64,000 nucleotides of DNA from Geobacteraceae bacterium (GTDB lineage Bacteria > Desulfobacterota > Desulfuromonadia > Geobacterales > Pseudopelobacteraceae). The notes beneath the pieces were generated by a model. It had not been told where the DNA came from. It searched no databases and saw only the letters and a program-made list of their open reading frames with translations. Within the stretch, counting starts at the first letter, position 1; each line of letters starts with the position of its first letter. The stretch lies in the NCBI GenBank assembly GCA_016720395.1, contig JADKKR010000005.1:124001-188000 (forward strand), in the 5' to 3' direction. The translations under genes and the position numbers were made by a program. Of the stretch, positions 6,865 to 15,290 are shown piece by piece.

Positions 6865-8151
6865 ATGTCCTCTGAAAGAATCGTTTCCGTTGTCGGACTC
6901 GGCTATGTCGGTCTGCCGGTGGCGGTGGCCTTCGGCAAAATCCGCCGGACCGTCGGTTTTGATATCAACTCCGCCCGTATCTCAGAATTGAAGCAGGGGC
7001 ATGACCGCACCGGAGAGGTTTCGCCGGCGGATCTCCGGCAGGCGGACATCATTTTTACCGATTCCATCGAGGCGTTACGTCAGGCAGACTTCCATATCGT
7101 GGCCGTACCGACGCCGATCACCGATGCCAACCAGCCCGATCTTACGCCGATGCTGCGTGCTTCCGAGACCGTCGGGCAGGCACTCAAGAAGGGCGACATC
7201 GTCGTCTACGAATCCACCGTGTATCCCGGTGTGACGGAAGAGGAGTGTGTTCCGGTGCTGGAGCGCTGTTCGGGACTGTGCTGCGGCACTGATTTTACCG
7301 TGGGCTATTCACCGGAACGGATCAATCCCGGCGACAAGGAACACACCTTCACTAAAATCACCAAGGTCGTTTCCGGCCAGGATGCCGCCACGCTTGATAT
7401 CGTGGCCGGTGTCTATGAATCGGTGGTGACGGCCGGTGTCCACCGCGCCGGCAGCATCCGGGTCGCCGAGGCTGCCAAGGTCATCGAGAACACCCAGCGC
7501 GATCTGAACATTGCCCTGATGAACGAGCTGTCCCTGATCTTTGACCGGATGGGGATCGATACCAGCGACGTACTGGCAGCAGCCGGCACCAAGTGGAACT
7601 TCCTCAGGTTCACTCCGGGACTGGTGGGTGGCCATTGCATCGGGGTTGACCCCTACTACCTGACCCACAAGGCGGAGAAAATAGGCTATATCCCCCAGGT
7701 GATCCTGGCCGGCCGGCGCATCAATGACGGCATGGCCGCCTTTATTGCCCAGCGCACGATCCGGGAAATGATTCATGCCGGCCATTGTGTGCTCGGCTCG
7801 ACGGTGACCGTGCTGGGGCTGACCTTCAAGGAGGACTGCCCCGACCTGCGCAACTCCAAGGTGATCGACATCATCCGCGAACTGGAGGACTACGGTGTTA
7901 CGGTGCAGGTCAGCGACCCGCTGGCGGACGTAACGGAGGCGGAGCATGAATACGGTGTCAAGCTGCTGCCGCTTACGGAGCTGCAGCCGGCCGCAGCCGT
8001 GGTGCTGGCTGTGGCGCACAAGGAATACCGGGAGCTGGAGATTGCCCGGTTGCAGAAGCTGATGGGATCAGATCCGGTGTTGATCGATGTGAAGTGCATT
8101 TACGACCGGGATAAGGTGCAGCAGGCGGGTATACGGCTGTGGAGGCTGTAG
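6865..8151 (+). CDS. tviB: UDP-N-acetylglucosamine 6-dehydrogenase (TviB/WbpA type)
   Basis: The enzyme oxidises UDP-GlcNAc (or UDP-GalNAc) at C6 in two NAD steps to the uronic acid for capsule or O-antigen synthesis. The 428 residues show the N-terminal Rossmann motif VVGLGYVGLPVAVAFGK, the central VIENTQRDLNIALMNELS (catalytic Asn/Lys helix region), the nucleophile motif GGHCIGVDPYYL, and the C-terminal nucleotide-binding domain with VLGLTFKEDCPDLRNSKV. These residues fit VipA/TviB better than UDP-glucose dehydrogenase. The start at ATG 6865 is fixed by AAGGAG 10 bp upstream. It forms a pathway with the epimerase at 8761, separated by an inserted repeat/IVS cassette. Confidence 0.9.
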   Translation: MSSERIVSVVGLGYVGLPVAVAFGKIRRTVGFDINSARISELKQGHDRTGEVSPADLRQADIIFTDSIEALRQADFHIVAVPTPITDANQPDLTPMLRASETVGQALKKGDIVVYESTVYPGVTEEECVPVLERCSGLCCGTDFTVGYSPERINPGDKEHTFTKITKVVSGQDAATLDIVAGVYESVVTAGVHRAGSIRVAEAAKVIENTQRDLNIALMNELSLIFDRMGIDTSDVLAAAGTKWNFLRFTPGLVGGHCIGVDPYYLTHKAEKIGYIPQVILAGRRINDGMAAFIAQRTIREMIHAGHCVLGSTVTVLGLTFKEDCPDLRNSKVIDIIRELEDYGVTVQVSDPLADVTEAEHEYGVKLLPLTELQPAAAVVLAVAHKEYRELEIARLQKLMGSDPVLIDVKCIYDRDKVQQAGIRLWRL

Positions 8152-8245
8152 GTTCAAGGTTCGATGTTCAAGGTTCAAGGTTCAAGGTTCAAGGTTCGAG
8201 GTTCAAAACCTGGAACGTTGAGCTCGGAACATTGAACTGATTATG
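8152..8245. repeat. GTTCAAG simple repeats, left flank of IVS gene
   Basis: Seven-base GTTCAAG units (some GTTCGAG or GTTCGAT) are repeated in tandem directly after the dehydrogenase stop codon and end in GGAACGTTGAGC and GAACATTGAAC. The same unit set, with the same ending, follows the four-helix gene at 8645-8745. Confidence 0.85.
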
Positions 8246-8261
8246 TTTAGGCGGGATTGTT

Positions 8262-8627
8262 GTGAAGATTGAGAGCTTTGAGGATATTGAGGCGTGGAAG
8301 GAAGCCAGAAACCTGGTCAGGGAAGTATATTGTCTTTTTTCTTCCAACAAAGACTTCGGTTTTCGTGACCAGATTCAACGTGCTTCAATTTCCGTAATGA
8401 CGAATATCGCCGAGGGCTTTGACCGTGGCACCAACAAAGAGTTTTGCCAGTTTCTTGTTATTGCCCGCGGATCGGCTTCCGAAGTAAAAAGCCTCGCTTA
8501 TGCAGCGATGGACCTCAAGTATGTTGATCAAATAGCCTTCGAAAGTATTAATGCTAAATGCCACAAATTATCAAACTTGATCAACGGATTTATCCGATAT
8601 CTCAAAAACTCGGAAAGAACAAAATGA
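8262..8627 (+). CDS. 23S rRNA intervening-sequence-type four-helix bundle protein
   Basis: The 121-residue protein belongs to the IVS-encoded (S23, TIGR02436-type) four-helix bundle family. Diagnostic segments are FEDIEAWKEARNLVREVY, FGFRDQIQRASISVMTNIAEGFDRG and the EFCQFLVIARGSASEVKSL helix. Molecular function is unknown; members were first found inside 23S rRNA intervening sequences and are otherwise scattered in repeat-rich genomes. Here it starts with GTG 8262 and is inserted between two genes of one sugar-nucleotide pathway, enclosed by matching GTTCAAG repeats. That arrangement suggests the repeat-gene-repeat block arrived as a unit. Confidence 0.93.
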   Translation: MKIESFEDIEAWKEARNLVREVYCLFSSNKDFGFRDQIQRASISVMTNIAEGFDRGTNKEFCQFLVIARGSASEVKSLAYAAMDLKYVDQIAFESINAKCHKLSNLINGFIRYLKNSERTK

Positions 8628-8644
8628 AAATAATAACTGCGGTT

Positions 8645-8745
8645 TAACGTTCAAAGTTCAAGGTTCAAGGTTCAGGTTCAAGGTTGTCAACATAGAACGT
8701 AGAACACAGAACATAGAACGCAGAACATTGAACAATTAATTATAT
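8645..8745. repeat. GTTCAAG/AGAACGTA repeats, right flank of IVS gene
   Basis: GTTCAAG units (8647-8685) run into a second simple repeat of about 9 bp, (C/T)ATAGAACG or (A/G)CAGAACA, repeated five or so times up to GAACATTGAAC. The latter motif also closes the left flank at 8228-8236. Confidence 0.85.
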
Positions 8746-8760
8746 CCACAGGATGCCACA

Positions 8761-9807
8761 ATGCCGACAGCATATGAAATAACGAAGCAGACATTACTCT
8801 CCTCCCCCAAAACCTGGCTGGTTACCGGCTGTGCCGGGTTTATCGGTTCGAACATCCTTGAACAGCTTCTGAAGCTCGACCAGCATGTTGTCGGCCTGGA
8901 TAACTTTTCCACCGGTAAACAGCGCAACCTGGACGAGGTCGAAACCCTTGTCACGAAGGAACAGTGGACTCGTTTCCGTTTTATAGAGGGCGACATCCGT
9001 GACCTTGCTGTCTGCCGCCAGGCCTGCGCCGGTGCTGAGTTTGTCCTCCACCAGGCGGCGCTCGGCTCGGTGCCGCGCTCCCTTGATGATCCGATCACCA
9101 CAAATGCCACTAACGTCAGCGGATTCCTGAATATGCTGGTTGCCGCCCGGGATGCCTCTGTCAGGCGATTTGTCTATGCCGCCAGCAGTTCGACCTATGG
9201 CGATCATCCCGCTCTGCCCAAGGTCGAGGATACCATCGGCCGGCCGCTGTCACCCTATGCGGTTACCAAATACGTCAATGAACTGTATGCCGATGTGTTC
9301 GCCCGCAGTTATGGTCTGGAGTCGATCGGACTGCGCTACTTCAATGTCTTCGGTCCCCGGCAGGACCCGGATGGCGCCTATGCCGCGGTGATCCCCCGAT
9401 GGATTGCCGCACTGCTGCGTCATGAGCCGGTTTATATCAATGGGACGGGCGAGACCAGCCGTGATTTCTGTTATGTGCAGAATGCCGTGCAGGCCAACCT
9501 GCTGGCTGCAAGCGTAGAGAACGCTGCGGCGGTCAACCAGGTCTATAATGTTGCGGTCAATGCGCGAACGGATCTGAATCAGCTCTTTGCTTTGCTTCGC
9601 GATGGACTCGCAGCCAATCATCCCGAACTGGCCGGCTTTCAGCCGGTCTACCGCGATTTTCGGGCCGGTGATGTGATGCATTCCCTGGCGGATATCAGCA
9701 AGGCCACGCGCTTGCTGGGATACCAGCCGACCCATACGATAGGGCAGGGATTGTCGGAAGCATTGGGGTGGTATACACGTAATTGTGATTTGACTACGCT
9801 GCGCTGA
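8761..9807 (+). CDS. tviC: UDP-HexNAc/HexNAcA C4-epimerase (TviC/WbpP type)
   Basis: This 348-residue extended short-chain dehydrogenase interconverts C4 epimers of UDP-N-acetylhexosamines or their uronates. The NAD-binding motif TGCAGFIGSNILEQLL lies at about residues 22-37, followed by VVGLDNFSTGKQRNL, the catalytic Ser in AASSSTYGDHPALPK, the Tyr/Lys pair in SPYAVTKYVNELYADVF, and the substrate loop YFNVFGPRQDPDGAYAAVIPRW typical of the WbpP/VipB subgroup. Together with the dehydrogenase at 6865 it would yield a UDP-GalNAcA-type precursor. No glycosyltransferase is adjacent, so the polymer it serves is unknown. Confidence 0.92.
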   Translation: MPTAYEITKQTLLSSPKTWLVTGCAGFIGSNILEQLLKLDQHVVGLDNFSTGKQRNLDEVETLVTKEQWTRFRFIEGDIRDLAVCRQACAGAEFVLHQAALGSVPRSLDDPITTNATNVSGFLNMLVAARDASVRRFVYAASSSTYGDHPALPKVEDTIGRPLSPYAVTKYVNELYADVFARSYGLESIGLRYFNVFGPRQDPDGAYAAVIPRWIAALLRHEPVYINGTGETSRDFCYVQNAVQANLLAASVENAAAVNQVYNVAVNARTDLNQLFALLRDGLAANHPELAGFQPVYRDFRAGDVMHSLADISKATRLLGYQPTHTIGQGLSEALGWYTRNCDLTTLR

Positions 9808-10031
9808 AGACCCCGGGTGCAGACTGACTCCGGTGAGGGTCGCCAGGTTCCGTTAGCGATCGACCGCCGGGAACCGACAGGCTGTTCATGGGGTGAAGGG
9901 GCTGCAAGGTAGGCGAGAGAACGTGGCCTTGGATCTTCTGTCGGTCAACAAGGAAACAGACTGTAACGGCTGGAATCATGTGCATCACGGGGTTGCTGAG
10001 AGCGGAGCGTTCAGCGGGCGAGGGCGGTTGG
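9808..10031. other. Convergent spacer, no gene seen
   Basis: The 224 bp between the converging epimerase and receiver genes carries no convincing coding frame. GACCCC (9810-9815) and GAGGGTC (about 9835-9841) could form a weak terminator stem, but a T-run is absent. Confidence 0.4.
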
Positions 10032-10487
10032 CTATGATGACACTGCGGCTGGCGGGAAGGTGCCGCCGACATGAAACTCCCTCAGGGCCATCAGTATGTC
10101 GGATGGTTTCACCGGTTTTTTGAAATAATACGAGACCCCGATGGCTCGTGCAGTTTTTTCTATATCACTGTCACCGAAGCCGGTTGCCAGGATGGTCTTT
10201 GTGCCGGGATACTCATTCCGGACGATCCGCAGGATCTCCAGGCCGTCACTGTTGTCCGTCCCGGCCAGCCGAAGATCTGCGATCACGGCCAGATAACGGT
10301 TATCCCGGATATTCCTGACGGCATCATCCATGTTCTCACTGATATCGACGGTCATACCGTCTTTCTCGATCAGCTTGCGATAGGCAAACAGGACGGCTGG
10401 TTCGTCATCGACGACAAGAACCCGTACGAGATTCGGGGAATTCACGGTTGGTTGCCGTGAATTTGATGGAGGTTGAAAAGAGGTCAT
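10032..10487 (-). CDS. Single-domain response regulator
   Basis: The 151-residue protein is a CheY-like receiver domain (about residues 20-140) with no output domain. Visible are the acidic pair in VLVVDDEPAVLFAYRKL, the phospho-acceptor Asp in VIADLRLAGTD, the Thr position in TILATGFGDSD and the invariant Lys in YYFKKPVKPSD. The 20-residue N-terminal extension is Ser/Pro/Asn-rich. It would relay or sink phosphate in a phosphorelay; no histidine kinase is adjacent (the nearest starts 4.6 kb away). The partner cannot be told from the sequence. Confidence 0.9.
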   Translation of the reverse strand: MTSFQPPSNSRQPTVNSPNLVRVLVVDDEPAVLFAYRKLIEKDGMTVDISENMDDAVRNIRDNRYLAVIADLRLAGTDNSDGLEILRIVRNEYPGTKTILATGFGDSDIEKTARAIGVSYYFKKPVKPSDILMALREFHVGGTFPPAAVSS

Positions 10488-10560
10488 GTCCTGTAACTAA
10501 ATCAAGAATCATGCCGATGTTCAAAAATAAAAAACGTATATAAATCAACTGGTAGTAAAG

Positions 10561-10629
10561 CGAATGGCGCTACATTCGTCTCGTAATGAGACTGCTGTTG
10601 CGCCATTGTGAGACGGGAGAGATCTCCCG
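10561..10629. repeat. Nested inverted repeats upstream of the receiver gene
   Basis: Three palindromes are packed into 69 bp: AATGGCGC (10563-10570) pairs with GCGCCATT (10600-10607), enclosing GTCTC-gtaat-GAGAC (10578-10592). CGAATG (10561-10566) can alternatively pair with CATTCG (10573-10578), excluding the first fold. CGGGAGA-ga-TCTCCCG follows at 10614-10629. The block lies in the spacer of two leftward genes and could be a terminator for relE, an attenuator for the receiver gene, or a small mobile repeat. Confidence 0.5.
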
Positions 10630-10717
10630 GATGGTTGTTGTGGAGTTAAGCATAACATTTCGCAAACGAAGAGTTATGCTTTAAAACGAGTAACGAAAAT
10701 TATACTTACATTGAGTG

Positions 10718-11002
10718 CTAGACTCTTTCTTTCGCAAGCCGGTACACCAGGTCATTCTCACGCTTGCCTACGGCAATAACCACAACCACTACGCGGTCAT
10801 CATAAACCTGATACACCAATCGATATCCTGCACTTCTCAATTTGATCTTATAGCAGTCTGGCATCCCTGAAAGTCGGGCCGATTCAACTCGTGGAATTTC
10901 AAGACGTTCAGCGAGGCGCTTTTTGAACTGCTCTCGTATGCTGCTGTCTAACTTATGCCATTCCTTGAGAGCTGACTCTTTAAATTCAAGCCTATAACTC
11001 AT
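10718..11002 (-). CDS. RelE/StbE-family mRNA interferase toxin
   Basis: The 94-residue protein matches RelE: YRLEFKESALKEWHKLDSSIREQFKKRL at the N-terminus, the conserved RLSGMPDCYKIKLRSAGYRLVYQV core, and the C-terminal VVVVVIAVGKRENDLVYRLA strand with the catalytic-region Lys/Arg residues. RelE toxins cleave ribosome-bound mRNA. ATG 11002 is preferred over an in-frame TTG three bases upstream. The gene overlaps the 3' end of its antitoxin gene by 11 bp, which fits translational coupling. Confidence 0.93.
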   Translation of the reverse strand: MSYRLEFKESALKEWHKLDSSIREQFKKRLAERLEIPRVESARLSGMPDCYKIKLRSAGYRLVYQVYDDRVVVVVIAVGKRENDLVYRLAKERV

Positions 11003-11237
11003 CAAGAGTTACTCCGATACTAGCTTCAGCATAGCGCTCACGTACCAGGCGGACGAGATCGAGGTCATCGAGTTGTTCCATGATGGCTTCAAATGTAGCT
11101 GCGGGAAGCAAATACGCCGTTGGTCGATTATGATTAAGTACGGCAACCGGTTCGCCATGCGCCTGATTGATAATTTCGGACGGATTTTTTTTCAAATCGC
11201 TAATACTTATTGACGAACGGGCAAGTATACGCTGCAT
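10992..11237 (-). CDS. Phd/YefM-family (RelB/StbD-like) antitoxin
   Basis: The 81-residue antitoxin has the Phd/YefM N-terminal DNA-binding fold (ARSSISISDLKKNPSEIINQAHGEPVAVLNHNRPTAYLLPAATF region) and a disordered, acidic C-terminus (about 60-81) that would wrap around the RelE toxin. It is the first gene of the pair. The upstream region has AT-rich direct repeats (TTAATAT at 11253 and 11265) that could serve as the operator. Confidence 0.92.
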   Translation of the reverse strand: MQRILARSSISISDLKKNPSEIINQAHGEPVAVLNHNRPTAYLLPAATFEAIMEQLDDLDLVRLVRERYAEASIGVTLDEL

Positions 11238-11499
11238 ATCAAACTCCTTACCTTAATATGATACTTAATATAGGTCATAATTAAGGTCATATCAATGCTT
11301 TTTTAAGGCCGCCAATCCACAAAATCGATCACTCCTGTATTCATTTTGGAATCACGAAGACGTGCGAAGGCATATGATATAATTTGTCGAATAATGAAAT
11401 CATATGGTTTCAGTGAGTTACAAAGCTACGCGTAACTATTGGAGAAGTGCGAAGGGTTATGCTTGGTTTTATGAGGTTATTTGCGTAACTCCACACGGG

Positions 11500-12825
11500 T
11501 CATGTCTGGTTTTCATTAATCTGTTTGAGCCTGCGGTACAGGGTTGCCCGTGAGATGTTGAGGGTTCTGGCAGCCCGGTTGATATCTCCTCCCACCAGGT
11601 CAAGTACCGACTTGATGTGCGCCTCTTCCACCTCCTGAACGGTCCCCTGGCCGGCAGCCGCCGGTGTGGTGCGGATGTTGCCCAGACCGCTGAAGTGTGC
11701 CACCCGGAGCATTGCGCCGCGCGGGGTCAAAAGCAGTGCCCGTTCGAGGACGTTTTTCAGCTCGCGGATATTTCCGGGCCAGGGGTAGGATTTCAGTATG
11801 GCCATGACCTCTTCCGAAATCACGTTTTCCGGAGAACCCAGTTGTTGAAGCAGGTGGCCGACGATCTGCGGAATCTCGGTTTTCCTCTCGCGCAGCGGCG
11901 GGAGGTGAATGACCATCAGGTTGATGCGGTAGAGCAGGTCCTGCCGGAAGGTGCCGTCATTGACCATCTTTTCGATATCACGGTTTGTGGCACAGATCAG
12001 GCGGAAGTCGCTCTTGAAGAGCTTGACATCCCCGAGCCGGCGATAACTCTTATCCTCCAGAACCTTGAGGAACTGGGCCTGGACCTCCATGCCCATGTCA
12101 CCGATCTCATCCAGGAAGAGGGTGCCATGGTCAGCGATATCCAGAAGCCCTTTGCGGTCCTGGTCGGCCGAGGTGAAGGCGCCACGGGAGTTGCCGAAGA
12201 TCTCGCGGGAAAGCAGTTCGCCGCGCAGCCCGGAACAGTTGATTTCTACGAATTCATTTTTGGAGCGGGTGCATTGACGGTGGATCCAGCGGGAGATCAT
12301 CCCTTTTCCGGTCCCGGTCTCACCGGTGAAGAGCACCGGATTGTTGCCTGATGCGGCGATGCTGGCGAGGTTGAGAACCTCCTGCATGATGTCCGAGCCA
12401 CCGAAAAAGGTTTCGTCTTTCTTTTCGAGACGCTGCCGAGCCGAGGCCTGTCGTTTTAAGATCCCGACTTCCAGGGTCTTGCGCAGATATTCCGCCAGCG
12501 CGGAGTTGTCGACCGGTTTGGTGAGGAAGTTGTCGGCACCGCGCTGCATGGCATTCACCGCCAGCTGGATGTTGCCGGCACCGGTAATGACAATGATCGG
12601 TATGGTGGGGTCCGTGGCCCGGATCGTCTCAATGAAATCGATTCCGTTGCCGTCGGGCAGGTTGATGTCCATGATGATGGCGTCAAAGGGCTGAGCAGCA
12701 AGGGCCCGGGAGGCTTCGGCAAGGTCGGCGGCCTCCTTGATGACATAGCCGTCTTTTGAAAAATAACGGACAAACCCGAAGCGGCTTGCGTCATTATCCT
12801 CGATTATGAGAACGTTCGGTTTCAT
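11500..12825 (-). CDS. NtrC-family sigma-54 response regulator (GAFTSA variant)
   Basis: The 441-residue protein has a receiver domain (1-120, phospho-Asp in DAIIMDINLPDGNG, Lys in NFLTKPVD), an AAA+ sigma-54 activation domain (about 145-375, Walker A GETGTGKGM, Walker B GTLFLDEIGDM, Arg finger region in FRQDLLYRINLM) and a FIS-type helix-turn-helix at the end (INRAARTLNISRATLYRRLK). The sigma-54-contact loop reads GAFTSA, not GAFTGA, and the Walker A ends GKGM where GKEL is usual. Substitutions in this loop often weaken sigma-54 activation, so it may be altered or use a modified mechanism. It overlaps its kinase gene by 4 bp (ATGA). Confidence 0.93.
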   Translation of the reverse strand: MKPNVLIIEDNDASRFGFVRYFSKDGYVIKEAADLAEASRALAAQPFDAIIMDINLPDGNGIDFIETIRATDPTIPIIVITGAGNIQLAVNAMQRGADNFLTKPVDNSALAEYLRKTLEVGILKRQASARQRLEKKDETFFGGSDIMQEVLNLASIAASGNNPVLFTGETGTGKGMISRWIHRQCTRSKNEFVEINCSGLRGELLSREIFGNSRGAFTSADQDRKGLLDIADHGTLFLDEIGDMGMEVQAQFLKVLEDKSYRRLGDVKLFKSDFRLICATNRDIEKMVNDGTFRQDLLYRINLMVIHLPPLRERKTEIPQIVGHLLQQLGSPENVISEEVMAILKSYPWPGNIRELKNVLERALLLTPRGAMLRVAHFSGLGNIRTTPAAAGQGTVQEVEEAHIKSVLDLVGGDINRAARTLNISRATLYRRLKQINENQT

Positions 12826-15059
12826 GTCTGCTCCTCAACGGCCAGCGGAATCCTGATCTCTGCCGTACAGCCGGGTGGCGGGTCATTGTTCCAGATCCGG
12901 ACACTTCCGGCCATGTTTTCGATAAAGTGCTTGACGAGCGACAGGCCCAGGCCTGTCCCCCCTCTCCGTTCGCTGTAGAAGGGATCGAACACGCGCGATA
13001 GTTTCTCTTCAGGAATTCCGCGGCCTGAGTCGATGATATGGACGATCGCTTCAGCGGAAACGGTCAGGGGTTCTTTCAGCTGCAGGGTGATCGTGCTTCC
13101 TGCTGGGCTGTGGTTGCCGGCATTTTCCAGCAGGTTGAAGATGACCTGCTGCAGTCTGCCGGCGTCAGCCATCACCCGCACTGCTTCGGCTCCCGCTGCT
13201 GCTGATATGGCCACGTTCCTGTTCTCGGCCATTCCTGACACCTTCCAGAGCTCGACGGTCTGCCGGCACAGATCCAGAAGCGCGACGGCATGCAGGTTGT
13301 TGGTCGAAATCGTTTTGCCCAGGTCCAGCAGGTCGTTCATGAGGTTTGCCAGGCGGCTGACCTGCGTCCGGATGTGCTGGATATAGGGTGTGAACTCAGG
13401 GTTGTTGTCGAACTCCTCCTCCCTGAAGAGGGCCTCTGTTATGGAGAGGATCGCGTTGAGCGGATTTCTGACCTCATGGGCGACACCGCCTGCAATCTGG
13501 CCGATGGTCTCAAGTTTGCGGGCCTGGGACAGCTTCTCCTCCAGCTGCAGGTGTTTCGTGATATCTTCCTTGAACGCCATGAAATTGGTGACGGTCCCCT
13601 TCTGGTTCTTGATGGGCAGGATCTTGGCATGTTCCCAGAAGATCTCTCCGCTCTTTTTCCTGTTGCAGAAATCCCCTTCCCAGATCTGGCCTGCTGTAAG
13701 CGTTTCCCACAGCTGCCGGTATACCCCGGTTGGTGTCTGTTCCGATTTCAGGATGCGCGGGTTCTGGCCGATGGCCTCATCATAGTGGTAGCCGCTGTAT
13801 TCGGTGAACTTGGGGTTGACGAACTCTATGGTCCCTTCAAGATCGGTGATCACAATGGCAACGGGGGACTGCTGTATGGCCTCAAAATGTTTGCGGAGCA
13901 GTTCTTCGACCTGTTTCCGTTCGGCGATTTCCTGTCTCAGCTGGGTGTTTGAGCTGGACAGTTCCGCCGTCCGGAGTGCGACCCGGTTTTCAAGGAGATT
14001 GTTGGCCTCCTGCAGTGACTGTTCTGCGAGCCTCAGTTCACGGTTGAACTTCAGTTCGGAATCATACTGCAGCAGGAGATAGGACTCCCTCTTGCGCCGC
14101 CACCAGAGGTAAAAGGCCATGCCGGCTGCCAGTGAGACGAGCACGCAGGTGCCCACAACGTAGCGGATACGGTTTGAAACCGGCTCAAGGACCTCCTGCC
14201 TGTCGATCTTGCAGACCATCGCCCAGGGGGATCCGGTTACGATTCGAACGGCGGCGATGACGTCCTCTCCCCGGTAGTCGTGACCTTCGAAGACCCCCTC
14301 CTGGCCAAGAGCCGCACGGACAGCCGGCATATTCTTCTCGGTGAGCGGCTGGCGCAGGGTGATGGCGGAGTCACCACTGAAACGGAGCTCATTCAGGTAG
14401 AGTACTTCATCGCCGTCATGCCGGACAAGCAGGTTCTCTCCGGTCCTGCTTGGTGTCGGCCACTTTCGTAACAGCGGGTACAGATGGATCATCGGATTAA
14501 TGTCGATGGCCATCACGGCGATACAGACCGGCTCTTCAGCATCCGGATCCAGAATCGGTATTATGAGGTTGATGTCGAATTCGCCGGCGTCTTTGTGAAT
14601 ATGAAGATCAGACAGGGAGACCTCTTTGTTCTGGACGGCGGCCTTGATGATGTCACGGTCTCCTGCCAGAGGCTTGGTGATCGGCGAAGCTGAGATCAGT
14701 ACCTCTCCGTTCGGCCTGAAAAGGATCAGGTTGGTGTAATTGTTCGCATCCTTCAGGTTGGCCATCCAACTCTGAATCTCATTGAGAGCCGCACCCGCAT
14801 CCCTGCCATTGAGGTAGCCTTTTATGCGGTTGGATACCATGGTGTTGGAATGTATCGCGTTCGCTTCGAGCAGGCGTTCTTTGCGCCATTCCACAATCTG
14901 GGTAACCTTGAGATCGGCAATGGTTGCAATGTCGAGCCGGGTTTCTGCGACAGCCAGATGAATCTGCTGCTGGACAAAACCGTAACCTGAGGCAGCAATG
15001 ATTGCCACGGTTGTCAGCAGCATGAACAGGTAGCCGTATTTAGCCAGACGGTTGTGCAT
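12822..15059 (-). CDS. Membrane sensor histidine kinase (dCache-PAS)
   Basis: Roughly 745 residues: transmembrane helix (about 8-28), a long extracytoplasmic double-Cache-like sensor with ANNYTNLILFRPNGEVL and the second lobe GVFEGHDYRGEDVIAAVRI, a second helix (VVGTCVLVSLAAGMAFYLWW), a coiled-coil linker, a PAS domain (AIVITDLEGTIEFVNPKFTEYSGY), HisKA with phospho-His in GGVAHEVRNPLNAI, and HATPase_c with NLLENAGNHSP and GTGLGLSLVKHF. It would sense a small periplasmic ligand and phosphorylate the regulator encoded next. ATG 15059 is chosen because a charged N-terminus and the first helix follow; an in-frame TTG at 15095 is the alternative. Confidence 0.9.
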   Translation of the reverse strand: MHNRLAKYGYLFMLLTTVAIIAASGYGFVQQQIHLAVAETRLDIATIADLKVTQIVEWRKERLLEANAIHSNTMVSNRIKGYLNGRDAGAALNEIQSWMANLKDANNYTNLILFRPNGEVLISASPITKPLAGDRDIIKAAVQNKEVSLSDLHIHKDAGEFDINLIIPILDPDAEEPVCIAVMAIDINPMIHLYPLLRKWPTPSRTGENLLVRHDGDEVLYLNELRFSGDSAITLRQPLTEKNMPAVRAALGQEGVFEGHDYRGEDVIAAVRIVTGSPWAMVCKIDRQEVLEPVSNRIRYVVGTCVLVSLAAGMAFYLWWRRKRESYLLLQYDSELKFNRELRLAEQSLQEANNLLENRVALRTAELSSSNTQLRQEIAERKQVEELLRKHFEAIQQSPVAIVITDLEGTIEFVNPKFTEYSGYHYDEAIGQNPRILKSEQTPTGVYRQLWETLTAGQIWEGDFCNRKKSGEIFWEHAKILPIKNQKGTVTNFMAFKEDITKHLQLEEKLSQARKLETIGQIAGGVAHEVRNPLNAILSITEALFREEEFDNNPEFTPYIQHIRTQVSRLANLMNDLLDLGKTISTNNLHAVALLDLCRQTVELWKVSGMAENRNVAISAAAGAEAVRVMADAGRLQQVIFNLLENAGNHSPAGSTITLQLKEPLTVSAEAIVHIIDSGRGIPEEKLSRVFDPFYSERRGGTGLGLSLVKHFIENMAGSVRIWNNDPPPGCTAEIRIPLAVEEQT

Positions 15060-15217
15060 GGTCACCAGGATGAAGGCCGGACGTGCAGGGCTCAAATTCT
15101 TTAAAAATACCCTTTAAAATAATACAGCTTACTGCCGGTTGTCTATGTAAAAACTCTCAATCATGCCTGTCTGACGGGTTGAAGACAGGTACAGATGCAC
15201 TGAGCCGGCTCCGTGGA

Positions 15218-15249
15218 TTGTTAACTGTAAAGTCAGAGGTGGTTGACAA
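15218..15249 (+). promoter_or_regulatory. BirA-type biotin operator
   Basis: TTGTTAACT (15218-15226) and GGTTGACAA (15241-15249) form an interrupted palindrome with a 14-bp gap, close to the bacterial BirA consensus (TTGTAAACC, 14-16 bp gap, GGTTTACAA). It lies 41 bp upstream of the bioB start. BirA bearing biotinyl-AMP would bind here and repress bioBDA when biotin is plentiful. The match is seen directly; the regulator is not in the window. Confidence 0.8.
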
Positions 15250-15290
15250 TGCCAGGGGTCTTATGCTATCGAAAGGGCCGGAGGTGTGAG

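Noticed and set aside
8152..8745. GTTCAAG tandem repeats as a CRISPR array
   Set aside because: Units are 7 bp and contiguous with no unique spacers, so it is a simple repeat. No CRISPR array is seen elsewhere.
9893..10123. 76-residue plus-strand frame
   Set aside because: It runs into the antisense of the receiver gene and has no ribosome site or family similarity.
11617..12351. 244-residue plus-strand frame over the sigma-54 regulator
   Set aside because: Antisense shadow of the AAA+ domain.
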